NCBI GenBank assembly: GCA_002101205.1
Contig: LWTM01000076.1
Coordinates: 58,810 to 122,809, forward strand
Direction of reading: 5' to 3'
Length of the DNA stretch: 64,000 bases
Source: Cycloclasticus sp. symbiont of Poecilosclerida sp. N
Lineage (GTDB): Bacteria; Pseudomonadota; Gammaproteobacteria; Methylococcales; Cycloclasticaceae
The notes under the pieces are model-generated. The model was given only the letters and a program-made list of their open reading frames with translations, was not told the origin of the DNA and did no database searches. Shown one piece after another: positions 18,814-29,238 of this stretch. A program made the translations under genes and the position numbers. Each line of letters starts with the position of its first letter. Positions within the stretch are counted from its first letter, which is position 1.

Positions 18814-18847
18814 CTTGCCTGTGCTCGTTACGTTATGTAGAGGCCTC
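18814..18847. repeat. Inverted-end repeat, copy C (one end only)
   Basis: On the minus strand this reads as the left end of copies A and B (GAGGCCTCTACATAAC, then CGAGCACAGGCAAG). No matching second end was found to the left, where the sequence diverges after about 34 bases. It sits directly upstream of the argG -10 box and may supply part of the promoter. Confidence 0.6.
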
Positions 18848-18857
18848 AAGGTATAAT
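18828..18857 (+). promoter_or_regulatory. Probable argG promoter
   Basis: A perfect -10 TATAAT at 18852-18857 has a weak -35 candidate (TTACGT, about 18828) at 18 bases, lying inside the repeat end. The start codon is 33 bases further on. No clear ARG box (ArgR operator) was recognised. Confidence 0.45.
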
Positions 18858-18890
18858 TCGCGCATTATTTTTTAAGATGCGAGTTATGCC

Positions 18891-20108
18891 ATGTCAAAGC
18901 AAGAAGTTAGCAAAGTTGTTTTAGCCTACTCAGGTGGATTAGACACATCCGTTATTCTTAAATGGTTAGAAGATGTTTATGGCTGCGAAGTTGTAACGTT
19001 CACTGCCGATTTAGGGCAGGGCGAAGAAGTAGAACCTGCGCGCGCTAAAGCGGAAGCTTACGGCATTAAAGAAATTTATATTGATGACCTAAAAGAAGAA
19101 TTTGTGCGTGACTTTGTTTTCCCGATGTTCCGTGCAAACACTCTTTATGAAGGCGAATACTTACTGGGCACATCCATAGCTCGTCCGCTCATCTCAAAAC
19201 GTTTAATTGAAATTGCTAACGAAACAGGCGCAGACGCCATCTCGCATGGCGCAACAGGCAAGGGTAACGACCAAGTTCGTTTTGAGCTCGGTGCTTACGC
19301 ATTAAAGCCGGATGTAAAAATCATTGCGCCGTGGCGTGAATGGGATTTGAACTCACGTGATTCGCTATTGGCGTATGCAGAAAAAGCAGGTATTGCGGTT
19401 GAAATGAAACGCGGCAAAAAATCCCCGTATTCAATGGATGCGAATTTACTGCATATCTCCTATGAAGGCGACATTTTAGAAGACCCGTGGACAGAGCCAG
19501 AAGAAGATATGTGGCGCTGGTCAGTCTCACCTGAAAGCGCACCAGATGCGCCAACGTATATTGAGCTTGAATACAAGGGGGGCGATATTATTGCCATTGA
19601 TGGCCAAGCCATGTCACCAGCCACCGCATTGGCTGAATTGAACAGCGTGGGAGGCGCAAACGGTATTGGTCGCGCGGATATTGTAGAAAATCGCTATGTC
19701 GGCATGAAAGCCCGTGGTTGTTATGAAACACCCGGCGGCACCATCATGTTAAAAGCACATAGAGCGATTGAGTCCATTACGCTAGACCGTGAAGTAACTC
19801 ACCTTAAAGATGAACTTATGCCGCGCTATGCAAGCCTTATTTATAACGGCTACTGGTGGAGCCCAGAGCGTGAAATGCTGCAAACAATGATTGATGCCTC
19901 GCAAGCCACCGTGAATGGTCGCATTCGCTTAAAACTTTATAAAGGTAACGTGATTGTTGTTGGGCGTGAGTCGTTAAGTGATAGTTTATTTGATGAAAAC
20001 ATTGCAACCTTTGAAGATGATCGAGGCGCGTATGATCAAAAAGACGCAGAAGGCTTCATTAAGCTCAATGCCTTGCGTATGCGTATTGCGGCGAGAAAGA
20101 AAAAGTAG
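18891..20108 (+). CDS. argG: Argininosuccinate synthase
   Basis: Joins citrulline and aspartate with ATP to make argininosuccinate, the penultimate step of arginine synthesis. The 405-residue length is typical of the shorter bacterial class. The ATP-pyrophosphatase loop [12 protein letters not shown] is at residues 10-21. [16 protein letters not shown] (about 116-131) and [22 protein letters not shown] (about 175) are the citrulline and aspartate contacts. The gene is monocistronic, with the promoter and repeat end upstream and a long gap behind. argB lies 16 kb away. Confidence 0.98.
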   Translation: MSKQEVSKVVLAYSGGLDTSVILKWLEDVYGCEVVTFTADLGQGEEVEPARAKAEAYGIKEIYIDDLKEEFVRDFVFPMFRANTLYEGEYLLGTSIARPLISKRLIEIANETGADAISHGATGKGNDQVRFELGAYALKPDVKIIAPWREWDLNSRDSLLAYAEKAGIAVEMKRGKKSPYSMDANLLHISYEGDILEDPWTEPEEDMWRWSVSPESAPDAPTYIELEYKGGDIIAIDGQAMSPATALAELNSVGGANGIGRADIVENRYVGMKARGCYETPGGTIMLKAHRAIESITLDREVTHLKDELMPRYASLIYNGYWWSPEREMLQTMIDASQATVNGRIRLKLYKGNVIVVGRESLSDSLFDENIATFEDDRGAYDQKDAEGFIKLNALRMRIAARKKK

Positions 20109-20447
20109 GTTGCCAGAAGAAAAATGGAATTTCTAGCGGGTTTGAAAAAATTGAAGGCGAACTATTTAGATTCGATACAAGAATTCACTTGGCGGATTGT
20201 GACTATTCTCAATGTAGAGACTGTGTAGGGCAATTGTAGGTAAAACCGAGGCTCGGCGAAGCCTAACATTATTAATAAACTAGCTCCTGTTGATCTAAAT
20301 GGAGATAAGAGGCTTCCAACGGTAAGAAATTGCTTTTTAGATGCATATAAGCGGGGCAAAAAGAGGTGCGACAATTTGTCACATTCCTAAAAAATAAAAT
20401 ATCAGTAAAATTGTTCCATCGTAAATAAAGTAAAAACGAAGGGGCTT
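20109..20447. other. Gap before the TonB receptor, with a dyad
   Basis: 339 bases with no gene seen. The near-perfect dyad TGCGACA-ATT-TGTCACA (20367-20383), one mismatch between arms, lies about 65 bases before the receptor start and looks like a regulator site. A weak stem AGGCT/AGCCT near 20248-20263 has no T-tract. No TPP-riboswitch signature or Fur box was seen. Confidence 0.45.
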
Positions 20448-22505
20448 ATGAAGCAGTTAAAATTCAGTTTATTGTCAGTAGTTATCATTGCCGTATCAGC
20501 GAATGCGGCAGACTATACTAATCAAACTATTATCGTTGAAGGTAGCAGTATGAGACCTGGGACGTTTGGCATTGCACCAGATTCTTCAGCACTAAAAGAT
20601 ACAGCGGCACTTTTGAAGCGTATCCCAGGTGCTAATATCAACCGTAACGGGCCATTAACGGGTATTGCGTCTTACCGTGGACAGTTTGGTAGCCGCGTTA
20701 ATACAACGGTTGATGGCGTGTCTTGGAAAGAGGTCGGGCCTAACAGCATGGACCCCCCGCTTAGCCATATCCCAGCCTCTTTAACAGATAGCTTAACTGT
20801 TTACCGTGGTATAGCACCTATCAGTAGTGGTATTGAAACGATCGGGGGGTCCATGGCAGCACAGTCACGTAAAAGCCATTTTGAAAGCGGCAGTGATTTT
20901 GAATTTCATGGCTTAGCATCATTAGGCTATAGCGAAGTAGACGACGGCTTAACCAGCAGCGTTTTGGGTACGTATGCTAATAACAAACACCGTTTTCATG
21001 TCAGCGTGAGCCAAGAGAAAGGTGGCGATTACGAGTTTGATGGAAGTCAATCAGTTGATCCAAGCCAATATGATAGAGACGCTTATACACTAGGCTATGG
21101 CACTCGGTTTGGTGTGCATGAGCTAGGCTTTAATTACAGCAATAATGATACGGGGCATACGGGTTCGGTTTCATTGCCGATGGATATTATTTGGGTAAGA
21201 GGCGGTATCTTTTCAGCTGATCAGAGCGTGAAATTAAGCGAAGGTCGTTCATTGGAAATGTCGTACTACTACCAAGATATGCGCCATTTGATGAATAACT
21301 TTACCTTACGACCCAATGGAGTGTCGTCTGGTAAGGAGCGTCAAAATTTAACAACAGTTGATGGGGGTGGCTTGTCGGCTGTTTATCATATGCCATTATC
21401 AGATGGCAGGTTAAGCTTAGGGCTTGAAGGTGATCAGTCTATACATGATGGTTTTATTACGAACCCAACGAATGCGATGTTCGGTGTAGATAACTTTAAT
21501 GGTGCTGAGCGTAATCGTTATAGTGGCTTTGCTGAATGGGAAGGTACAGTTCAAGAAGGTTTAGAGCTTGAAGTGGGCGTGCGTTATACAAAGGTTGATA
21601 TGGATTCTGATAATGTGAATCACCATATGGCTGGAGCGAATGCAAATATAGCGACATTGCGTGACGGTTTTAATAATAGCGATTTATCTCGAACGGACGA
21701 TAACTGGGACTTTGATGCTATTTTAAGGCGATTAATATCTAATGAGCTAACGGCGGAATTTGGCTTTGCGCGCAAAACACGTTCAGCATCATATCAAGAG
21801 CGATATTTATGGGTTCCACTTGAAGCAACTGGTGGTTTAGCTGATAACCGAGTTTATATAGGTGATGTGAGTTTGGACTCAGAAACGGCCTATCAGTTTG
21901 AAGCAGGGTTGGAATACGCATCGAGTAATTTGTACCTTGCACCGCGTGCTTTTTATCATCGTGTAGACGATTATATTCAAGGCGAGGCAACATCAAGTGC
22001 GGCTGCGAAAACTGTTGGTGGTGCCAATACGTTGCAGTTTGCCAATGTTGATGCCGAACTTTACGGTGTGGATATAGAGTGGGGTTATGAATTTACGGGT
22101 GACTGGCGTTTAGACGGTGCTGTGAGTTATGTGCGTGGCCGCCGCCGTGACGATGGTGATAATCTTTATCGTATTGCGCCTTTTAATGCACGCACGCAAT
22201 TAACTTATGAGCAAGCTAATTGGTCTGTAGCAACAGAAGTTGAAGCGTATTCAGCGCAAAACGATGTGGCGAATTATAACGGCGAGTCGAAATCAGCAGG
22301 GTATGGCTTATTACACATCCGTGGTGACATTCAACCAATAGTGGGCTTAAGTATAGGGCTTGGTATTGAAAACCTATTAGACAAACAATACAAAGATCAT
22401 ACTGCCGGTCTTAATAGAGCAATGGGAAATGATGACGTTGCTGTTGGTGAGAAGGTGCCTGGGCAAGGGCGTAATGTTTATGTTACAGCCAGTTATAAAT
22501 GGTAG
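20448..22505 (+). CDS. TonB-dependent outer-membrane receptor
   Basis: 685 residues. A signal peptide of about 20 residues ends SANAA, and a short TonB-box-like stretch (NQTIIVEG) follows. The plug domain runs from roughly 30 to 140 (ALLKRIPGANINRNGPLTG, then YRGQFGSRVNTTVDGVSW, PNSMDPPLSHIP and VYRGIAPISSGIETIGG). The rest is a 22-strand barrel of alternating residues closing with an aromatic C-terminus (VTASYKW). The PLTGIA..YRG and MDPPLS signature recalls a group of receptors of unknown substrate; copper, siderophore or vitamin uptake are all possible. The gene is next to thiD-thiE on the other strand, but no thiamine riboswitch supports a link. Intact, with its own upstream region. Confidence 0.9.
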   Translation: MKQLKFSLLSVVIIAVSANAADYTNQTIIVEGSSMRPGTFGIAPDSSALKDTAALLKRIPGANINRNGPLTGIASYRGQFGSRVNTTVDGVSWKEVGPNSMDPPLSHIPASLTDSLTVYRGIAPISSGIETIGGSMAAQSRKSHFESGSDFEFHGLASLGYSEVDDGLTSSVLGTYANNKHRFHVSVSQEKGGDYEFDGSQSVDPSQYDRDAYTLGYGTRFGVHELGFNYSNNDTGHTGSVSLPMDIIWVRGGIFSADQSVKLSEGRSLEMSYYYQDMRHLMNNFTLRPNGVSSGKERQNLTTVDGGGLSAVYHMPLSDGRLSLGLEGDQSIHDGFITNPTNAMFGVDNFNGAERNRYSGFAEWEGTVQEGLELEVGVRYTKVDMDSDNVNHHMAGANANIATLRDGFNNSDLSRTDDNWDFDAILRRLISNELTAEFGFARKTRSASYQERYLWVPLEATGGLADNRVYIGDVSLDSETAYQFEAGLEYASSNLYLAPRAFYHRVDDYIQGEATSSAAAKTVGGANTLQFANVDAELYGVDIEWGYEFTGDWRLDGAVSYVRGRRRDDGDNLYRIAPFNARTQLTYEQANWSVATEVEAYSAQNDVANYNGESKSAGYGLLHIRGDIQPIVGLSIGLGIENLLDKQYKDHTAGLNRAMGNDDVAVGEKVPGQGRNVYVTASYKW

Positions 22506-22536
22506 GCTTTCAGCTCAAGAATGTAAAAAATGCAGG

Positions 22537-23178
22537 TTAATTCTGTGTTTCTTTATGCGTGTTGAAAATACGCGAGAAACGTTGGCAATACTCTTGAATG
22601 TTGATTTGAGAAAAAACGCTATCGATGACAGCCAAATAGTCTGCGCCAGCACCAACTAAAGATTCGGCGTTGCTTATGGTAATGCCACCAATGGCAACGA
22701 CTGGTTTTTTGATGTGTTTTTTCATGTCGGTTATTAACTGAGCCGTTGCCAGACTTTCACCAGGCTTACTGGTTGATTTAAAAAATCGCCCGAGCGCAAC
22801 GTAGTCAGCACCTTCTTTCGCAGCTTGCAAGGCAAGTTCAGGCCGGTGATGGCAAGTCACCCCAATAATGGCTATTTCACCTAATAGTTCGCGGGCATCG
22901 CTAACGGAGCCGTCACCTTGACCAAGGTGGACACCCTCAGCTTGGCAAGCAAATGCAAGTTCTGGGTCATCATTAATAATCAGCGGTACTTGATGCTTTA
23001 TGCAAAGCTGATGTAGCGCTTTAGCGCGTTGCAGTTTCTCTTCTGCTGGGTTGGATTTATCACGATATTGCAGCAAGGATATGCCACCTTTTAACGCTTG
23101 CTCTACTTTTAAATAAAGCTCGCCTGCTTCCAAATTGTTAGGCGTTATTACGTATAAGCCTTTTTTTGGAAGGCTCAT
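22537..23178 (-). CDS. thiE: Thiamine-phosphate synthase
   Basis: Couples HMP-pyrophosphate and thiazole phosphate to thiamine monophosphate. 213 residues in a TIM barrel, with GLYVITP at the start, LLQYRDKS (about 36), INDDPELAFACQAEGVHLGQGD (about 70-90), GVTCHH, GADYVALGRFFKSTSKPG (about 124) and AIGGITISNAESLVGAGADYLAVI near the end. These are the pyrophosphate- and HMP-binding loops. The ATG overlaps the thiD stop by three bases (ATGA), so the two genes are coupled. The 3' end runs close to the TonB receptor gene, convergently. Confidence 0.96.
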   Translation of the reverse strand: MSLPKKGLYVITPNNLEAGELYLKVEQALKGGISLLQYRDKSNPAEEKLQRAKALHQLCIKHQVPLIINDDPELAFACQAEGVHLGQGDGSVSDARELLGEIAIIGVTCHHRPELALQAAKEGADYVALGRFFKSTSKPGESLATAQLITDMKKHIKKPVVAIGGITISNAESLVGAGADYLAVIDSVFSQINIQEYCQRFSRIFNTHKETQN

Positions 23179-23957
23179 GTGCGTTTAGGGAAAAGCTGAC
23201 CTTTCCCTATTTGCTCGGCATTTTGTATGGCGTGCTTGGTATAGTTCTGAGCGTGTTTAATAGCTTCGGGTATTGGTTCGCCCAAAGCAATACATGCTGC
23301 AACGGCGGTTGCGAGTGTGCAGCCAGTGCCGTGGAATGCTCCTGGTATTCTTTCAACCTCGGTTCGCTCTATAGGCCGCTGTTTGTAGAAAAGAGTATTT
23401 TTAATCGAGTTGCCCTTTTCGTGCCCACCGGTAATAAGTGCGTAATTAACGCCGAGCGATAAAAGTGTATTACCTAGCCTTTCAATACTGTTTTTTTCAT
23501 CAAGACCAGTCAGTGTTCTTGCCTCTGGCGTATTCGGCGTGAGTACCGTTACAAGGGGTAACAAGTGCTGTTTGATAGACGCTATTAAATCATTATTGAC
23601 CAGCACGGTGCCGTCGCCACTAGCTAAGACAGGGTCAAAAATAACGGGGATGTTTGGGTGTTGTTGCAGTATAAAGGCTATCGCTTTAACGCATTCAATC
23701 GAACCGGTTAAACCGATTTTAATTGCATCAATGTTCATGTCGTTAAGTAACGCATTGCTTTGTTCAATCAGATCATCTGCATTGAGGGGAATTAGCCGAT
23801 GTGCCGTGCTGGAGTCTTGAACTGTTAAACAGGTAACGATGCTACACGGATGACAATTAAAGCGTGTTAACACCTCAATATCTGCTTGCACGCCTGCGCC
23901 ACCACTTGGGTCGTGGCCTGAAAAACAAAGAACGGTTGGCTTGCGTATGGGTTTCAT
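23175..23957 (-). CDS. thiD: Hydroxymethylpyrimidine (phosphate) kinase
   Basis: Phosphorylates HMP and HMP-P for thiamine synthesis. 260 residues of the ribokinase fold: CFSGHDPSGGAGVQADI at residues 12-28, VIFDPVLASGDGTVL near 112, TPNTPEARTLTG near 142, and the anion-hole/catalytic motif GAFHGTGCTLATAVAACIA near 206. It leads a two-gene thiDE operon on the minus strand. thiC and thiG are absent from the window. Upstream lies a transposase relic, whose arrival may have separated the operon from older neighbours. No TPP riboswitch is visible in the bases before the start. Confidence 0.96.
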   Translation of the reverse strand: MKPIRKPTVLCFSGHDPSGGAGVQADIEVLTRFNCHPCSIVTCLTVQDSSTAHRLIPLNADDLIEQSNALLNDMNIDAIKIGLTGSIECVKAIAFILQQHPNIPVIFDPVLASGDGTVLVNNDLIASIKQHLLPLVTVLTPNTPEARTLTGLDEKNSIERLGNTLLSLGVNYALITGGHEKGNSIKNTLFYKQRPIERTEVERIPGAFHGTGCTLATAVAACIALGEPIPEAIKHAQNYTKHAIQNAEQIGKGQLFPKRT

Positions 23958-24024
23958 AAAATAGGTCTTTACAGAGTAAGGTGCTGTAATGGGTAGCTAA
24001 AACGATAAGGTTTCTACGTCACTT

Positions 24025-24530
24025 TTAGTAATTAGTGTCTTTTCTGTATTGGCGTCAATCAATAGCAGAATTGATTCTTTCGTTATTGTAATATCGTTTG
24101 TAGTGCTCAACTGTCGTTACAACTGCTCGATGATCGATCAGCGACAACCCATTTAAATATTCACTTTTTAGGCCTCTAAAAAAGCGTTCTTGAACAGCAT
24201 TATACCCAAAGCGCTACGCGCGGGAGGTTCTGCCAACACTTTCCTCGGCGACTGATACTTTGAGTAATACCGTAAAGCACAAGTGTTTGTTTAAATATAA
24301 ACGGATCATACTGCACCCCTTAATCTGAGTGAAACAGCAATGCTTTCGTGTTCGGTTGTTTTAATGCTATGGCATTGATCAATGCTTGCTTGGCAAGCTG
24401 TGCATCTGGCGTTTGTGATAAGGCGTAACCTACTATTTCTCTCGGCCCTAAATCAAGCACAGTAGCAAGGTAACTCCATCTTTGGTGGTTCCTGATGTGG
24501 GCGATGTCACCAACCCAATGGATGTTTGTC
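24025..24530 (-). pseudogene. IS3-family transposase (OrfB) relic
   Basis: On the minus strand the reading HWVGDIAHIRNHQRWSYLAT, then VLDLGPREIVGYALS, LLFHSD, TQSISRRGKCWQNLP and ERFFRGLKSEYLNGL is the DDE core of an IS3-type OrfB. There are at least two in-frame stops (one in HSD-stop-GVQY, one where SAIDW is expected) and a change of frame after CWQNLP. The N-terminus and OrfA are missing. It lies between thiD and the porin gene. Confidence 0.8.
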
Positions 24531-24703
24531 TGAGTTCAGATAGAGGTGAGACTTTTTGAGATGTAAAATTTGGGTAGCCTGTGAGTTGTTAACTAAACGC
24601 AGGAGATTGGCCGATGCAGATCAAAAGCCTGCGAATCAAATCATGCAGAAGTTAATCCGTAGCCGATACGCTCAGCGCAGAAACTGTTGTTCGGATAAAG
24701 TAG

Positions 24704-24829
24704 CTTGAACAACACCAACACGACTATAACCATTATCGACCCCATGATGGTGTGGGATTAGAAACACCAATGAGTTATTATCAACAACTCATGCAGGATG
24801 CCTGGGTTTTCTCACAGGTACTGAACTAG
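24704..24829 (+). pseudogene. C-terminal relic of another transposase
   Basis: A 41-codon plus-strand frame reads LEQHQHDYNHYRPHDGVGLE and then TPMSYYQQL. The YNHxRPHxxxxxxTPxxYY pattern is the C-terminal end of integrase-core transposases such as IS481 or IS3 types. It points away from the OrfB relic, so two different elements are superposed here. The stop is 49 bases before the chosen porin start. Confidence 0.6.
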
Positions 24830-24878
24830 GATAGCTATTTTGTAGAATACGGTGCTTAAAAAGCATCATAAAACACTT

Positions 24879-26213
24879 ATGAACACATACCTAAAAGCAC
24901 TTCTTTTATCAACAACCCTTCTATTAACGAGCACCGCTGTGTTGGCCGGGTCAGAACTTACAACCTTGCTCATGTTGTTACATGAAAATGGCACGATCAC
25001 CACGGAACAATATGAGCGTGTATTGGCAGAGGCAAACGCGACAGAGAAAGAGAGTAAGCTTGAAAAGCAAGAACTGCAAGCGGCTTTAGATAAAGCGACA
25101 GCGGTTGAGGTAACGGTTAAAGGCGGTATTAAAGTTGCGAGTAAAGACGGTTCGTTTTCAACTAAGTTAGGGGGGCGTTTGCAAATGGATGCGGCCTATT
25201 ACGGTGAAGATGGCAAGCAACAAGGTGATGGAACGGATATTCGTCGCGCACGTTTGTCGTTGTCTGGAAAAATGTACGATAACTGGGGCTTTAAGCTGGA
25301 GAATGATTTTACTAAGTCGGGTTTAGCGGGTCTCACGGATGCGTATATTACGTACGGCGGTCTTGCTCGGCATAAACTATATTTGGGGCATTTTAGAGAT
25401 GCGATTATTTTGCAAGAGCTAAACAGTGATAATGACACGCAATTTATGGAACGTTCATTGGTTTCAGCATTCGCTCAATCGCGACACATGGGTTTTGGTG
25501 GCATGTACACCGGTAATAATTGGACAGGTGCCTTGAGTGTGTTTGGCGACAAAGCGAAGGTTAATGCTGGAACAGATGACGAAGGTTGGGGTGTGGTTGC
25601 TCGTTTAACAACAACGCCATACCGCGTTGACAATGATCTGGTCCACGTGGGTATAGCAAGTGATTACCGAAAATTGAACACGGGAACAGGGGCGTTGAGT
25701 TTTAGTACAAGCCCTGAAAGTCACTTAGGCGGCTTAAAGCTGGTGGATACTTCAGAGATAACAAAAGCAGACAGCTTTCAAATTAGCGGGTTAGAGGCAG
25801 CCTTTGTAAAAGGCGCACTCAATGGGCAAGCAGAATATGTACGTGCTGATGTTGAGCGAAATGGCATATCAGACTTAGGTTTTGATGGCTGGTATGGACA
25901 AATGGCTTATGTATTGACCGGAGAGTCGCGCCCCTATAAAGACAATAAGTTTGGCCGCATCAAACCGAAATCAATATTTGGCCAAGGCGGCACAGGCGCG
26001 TGGGAACTTGTGGCGCGTTACAGCACGATTGATTTAACCGATAAAGATATTGTGGGTGGCGAGCAAGATAACTTCTCGTTAGGCGTTAACTGGTATGCAA
26101 CACCGACCATTCGTTTTATGGCTAACTATGTAAAAGTACTGAATGTTGATGGCGGTGAACATGATGGTGTTGAACCTGATATTTTCCAAACACGTTTTCA
26201 GTGGGCGTTTTAA
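24879..26213 (+). CDS. OprP/OprO-type outer-membrane porin
   Basis: About 444 residues from ATG 24879, chosen over GTG 24852 because it gives a classical signal peptide (MNTYLKALLL...STAVLA, cut before GSE). A periplasmic coiled-coil stretch follows (about 25-65, ATEKESKLEKQELQAALDKA). Then a barrel begins with the family mark GGIKVASKDGSFSTKLGGRL, DAAYYGED and RRARLSLSGKMYDNWGFKLEN. OprP/OprO pass phosphate or polyphosphate; specificity here cannot be told from sequence. The last residues (IFQTRFQWAF) are an aromatic-ending outer-membrane strand. No clear ribosome site precedes either start. Transposase debris reaches to within 50 bases, so the promoter may be new. Confidence 0.85.
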   Translation: MNTYLKALLLSTTLLLTSTAVLAGSELTTLLMLLHENGTITTEQYERVLAEANATEKESKLEKQELQAALDKATAVEVTVKGGIKVASKDGSFSTKLGGRLQMDAAYYGEDGKQQGDGTDIRRARLSLSGKMYDNWGFKLENDFTKSGLAGLTDAYITYGGLARHKLYLGHFRDAIILQELNSDNDTQFMERSLVSAFAQSRHMGFGGMYTGNNWTGALSVFGDKAKVNAGTDDEGWGVVARLTTTPYRVDNDLVHVGIASDYRKLNTGTGALSFSTSPESHLGGLKLVDTSEITKADSFQISGLEAAFVKGALNGQAEYVRADVERNGISDLGFDGWYGQMAYVLTGESRPYKDNKFGRIKPKSIFGQGGTGAWELVARYSTIDLTDKDIVGGEQDNFSLGVNWYATPTIRFMANYVKVLNVDGGEHDGVEPDIFQTRFQWAF

Positions 26214-26338
26214 GTTAACAAGAAGTGAGTAAAACAAATGCAAAGATTAATGCGTAATAGCCTAATTTTTACAGTATCAAATAGTTGGCATCAGACGTGT
26301 TAAGAATGTCTGCAGCGATAAGCACACAGTTAGCCGTG

Positions 26339-29173
26339 CTAACGTTTTGCGGATGGGGGCACTAAAAATTTTTTAAGATACTTCCCCGTATGCGATGTAT
26401 TCGACTGGCTGACAAACTCTGGCGTTCCTTCTGCAATAACTTCTCCTCCACCATCACCGCCCTCCGGGCCAAGATCTATAATCCAGTCGGCTGTTTTTAT
26501 AACGTCTAAATTATGCTCAATAACGACTAAGGTATTACCGTGATCACGCAGCCTGTGTAACACGGTGAGTAGTTGTTTAATGTCTGCAAAGTGTAGCCCG
26601 GTAGTGGGCTCATCAAGAATGTATAAGGTTTTGCCGGTATCGCGTTTAGATAATTCGCGCGATAACTTAATACGTTGAGCTTCACCGCCAGATAATGTGA
26701 CAGCATTTTGCCCCAAGGTGATGTAGCCTAAGCCAACATCCATCAGCGTTTGCAGTTTTCTTGAGATAACAGGGACCGCTTCAAAGAAACCACAAGCGTC
26801 TTCAACCGTCATAGAAAGAATCTCATGAATTGTCTTACCTTTATAGCGAACCTCTAGCGTTTCGCGGTTATAGCGTTGGCCGTTGCACGTCTCGCATTTA
26901 ACATAGACATCGGCAAGAAAGTGCATTTCTACTTTGATAACGCCATCGCCTTTACAGGTTTCGCAGCGCCCGCCTTTTACATTAAAACTAAACCGCCCAG
27001 GCGCGTAACCGCGCGAGCGTGCCTCGGGCGTGGCGGCAAACAGTTCACGAATAGGCGTAAATAGCCCTGTATAAGTAGCGGGATTTGAGCGCGGTGTACG
27101 GCCAATAGGACTTTGGTCAATATCGACAACTTTATCTAAATGCTCAAGACCATCAACGCCGTCATTATCGGCGATGGGCAACGATGAGTTATTCAGAGCT
27201 TTAGCGACCGTTGGGTAGAGAGTTTCGTTAATCAGTGTGGACTTGCCCGAACCTGACACACCCGTAACACAGGTCAACAAGCCCGCCGGAATATCGACGG
27301 TGATATTCTTTAAATTATTGGCCCGTGCATTATTGATGCGTATGAATTTGGCCGGGTCAGCGACGCTTAGTCTGGCAGGAACGGCAATAAATTGTCGACC
27401 TGATAAATATTGCCCGGTTGTAGACTTGGGGTTATTAAGGATATCGGCAGGGGCTCCTTGAGCGATAATTTCGCCACCATGAATGCCTGCATTAGGGCCA
27501 ATATCAACAACGTGATCCGCCGCTAAAATAGCGTCCTCGTCATGTTCCACGACAATCACCGTATTGCCAATGTCGCGCAGATGAAAAAGTGTGCTGATAA
27601 GGCGTTTGTTGTCGCGTTGGTGCAAGCCAATTGAAGGTTCATCTAGTACGTACATAACGCCAACTAGTCCAGCGCCGATTTGGCTGGCAAGACGAATGCG
27701 TTGAGCCTCGCCGCCAGATAAAGTGTCAGCGCTTCTGTCCAAAGATAAATATTCCAAACCGACATTAACTAAGAAATCGAGACGCGCTTTAATTTCCTTA
27801 ACGATTTTCTTGGCAATTTCTCCGCGGTGTCCCGCAAGCTGTAAAGTGGAAAATAAATCACTGACTTTTTGAATAGACAAACAAGTGATATTGGGCAAAC
27901 TATGCCCATCAACATATACGTGACGGGCCGCTTCATTTAGGCGTTGGCCTTGGCAATCAGGACAAGACCTATTGGATAAATATTTGGCCAATTCATCGCG
28001 TACGGCATTTGAGTCCGTCTCACGGTATCGACGCTCCATACTGGGGATGATACCCTCGAAAGGGTGTTTGCGTACAGTCCTCGCCCCTCGACTATTGAGC
28101 GTGGTGAAGTTAATATTTTCACCGTTACTACCAAATAAAATAGCTTGCTGAATTTTATCTGGGTGTGAGTTGAACGGTTCTTCGGGGTCAAAGTGATAAT
28201 GTTTAGCCAATGACATAATCATCTGAAAGTAATACATATTACGCTTGTCCCAGCCGCGAATAGCACCGCCAGCAAGACTAATACTGGGGCTGTGTAAAAC
28301 TTGCTTTGGGTCGATGTACTGTTTGTTGCCAAGCCCATCACAGCCTGAGCAGGCGCCTTTAGGGCTATTAAATGAAAAACTTCGCGGCTCTAGTTCGCTG
28401 ATGCTGTAGCCACAAGTTGGGCAGGCAAAGCGAGCTGAAAATAAAACTTCTTCGCCAGTATCCATGTTGCTGATAATAGCAATGCCATCGGTGAGCTTTA
28501 AAGCGGTTTCAAACGACTCGGCGAGCCTAACAGATAAGTCGTCACGAATTTTAAAGCGGTCAACGACAACTTCAATCGAGTGCTTTTTCTTCAATTCTAA
28601 TGGCGGCGCATCATCTAGTTCGACCACTTCACCGTCAATACGAGCGCGAATAAAGCCTTGATTTCGCAAATCTCTCAGTACATTAAAATGCTCGCCTTTA
28701 CGCTCTTGAACGATGGGTGCTAATAACATCCAGCGTTTCCCAGTATCTAAGCTAAGAACGGCATCGACCATTTGGGTAATGGTTTGAGCCTCTAAAGATG
28801 TAGCGTGCTCAGGGCATTGTGGTGTGCCGGTTCGAGCGAATAATAAACGCAAGTAGTCGTATATTTCGGTAATCGTGCCGACGGTAGAGCGCGGGTTGTG
28901 TGAAGTGGATTTTTGTTCAATAGAAATTGCTGGCGACAAGCCTTCAATATGATCTACATCAGGTTTTTCCATGACCGATAAAAATTGACGAGCATAAGCC
29001 GATAAAGATTCGACGTAACGGCGCTGGCCTTCGGCATAAATAGTGTCGAAGGCTAAAGAGGATTTCCCAGAACCAGATAATCCCGTAATGACAATCAGCT
29101 TATTTCGCGGTAAATCTAGGTCAATGTCTTTTAGGTTGTGCGTTCGCGCGCCGCGAATTTGAATTGTGTCCAT
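26339..29173 (-). CDS. uvrA: Excinuclease ABC subunit A
   Basis: Damage-recognition ATPase of nucleotide excision repair, 944 residues, full length. The first Walker [15 protein letters not shown] is near residue 32. Zinc-finger cysteines CPTCGY and CSGCDG lie near 251-280, the first ABC signature [15 protein letters not shown] near 489 and the second Walker [11 protein letters not shown] near 640. A second zinc finger is CETCKGDG...CETCNGQRY near 740, and the second signature [14 protein letters not shown] near 827. The gene is divergent from an MFS transporter and ssb, the arrangement known from Pseudomonas. No LexA box with both CTG and CAG halves was found in the 65-base intergene. Confidence 0.98.
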   Translation of the reverse strand: MDTIQIRGARTHNLKDIDLDLPRNKLIVITGLSGSGKSSLAFDTIYAEGQRRYVESLSAYARQFLSVMEKPDVDHIEGLSPAISIEQKSTSHNPRSTVGTITEIYDYLRLLFARTGTPQCPEHATSLEAQTITQMVDAVLSLDTGKRWMLLAPIVQERKGEHFNVLRDLRNQGFIRARIDGEVVELDDAPPLELKKKHSIEVVVDRFKIRDDLSVRLAESFETALKLTDGIAIISNMDTGEEVLFSARFACPTCGYSISELEPRSFSFNSPKGACSGCDGLGNKQYIDPKQVLHSPSISLAGGAIRGWDKRNMYYFQMIMSLAKHYHFDPEEPFNSHPDKIQQAILFGSNGENINFTTLNSRGARTVRKHPFEGIIPSMERRYRETDSNAVRDELAKYLSNRSCPDCQGQRLNEAARHVYVDGHSLPNITCLSIQKVSDLFSTLQLAGHRGEIAKKIVKEIKARLDFLVNVGLEYLSLDRSADTLSGGEAQRIRLASQIGAGLVGVMYVLDEPSIGLHQRDNKRLISTLFHLRDIGNTVIVVEHDEDAILAADHVVDIGPNAGIHGGEIIAQGAPADILNNPKSTTGQYLSGRQFIAVPARLSVADPAKFIRINNARANNLKNITVDIPAGLLTCVTGVSGSGKSTLINETLYPTVAKALNNSSLPIADNDGVDGLEHLDKVVDIDQSPIGRTPRSNPATYTGLFTPIRELFAATPEARSRGYAPGRFSFNVKGGRCETCKGDGVIKVEMHFLADVYVKCETCNGQRYNRETLEVRYKGKTIHEILSMTVEDACGFFEAVPVISRKLQTLMDVGLGYITLGQNAVTLSGGEAQRIKLSRELSKRDTGKTLYILDEPTTGLHFADIKQLLTVLHRLRDHGNTLVVIEHNLDVIKTADWIIDLGPEGGDGGGEVIAEGTPEFVSQSNTSHTGKYLKKFLVPPSAKR

Positions 29174-29238
29174 CGATCCTGTGTACTACGTCAAACCTGT
29201 TAATATACCCTCCTTTTAACGGACTAGGCAAAGTAATT

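Noticed and set aside
20248..20263. Stem AGGCT/AGCCT as argG terminator
   Set aside because: Only five base pairs and no T-tract.
20109..20447. TPP riboswitch before the TonB receptor or thiD
   Set aside because: No CUGAGA and no ACCUGAUCUGG-type core in either upstream region.
29174..29238. LexA box between uvrA and the MFS gene
   Set aside because: CTG-N10-CAA is present near 29168-29190 but the CAG half is missing and the spacer is not the AT-rich TATATATA type.
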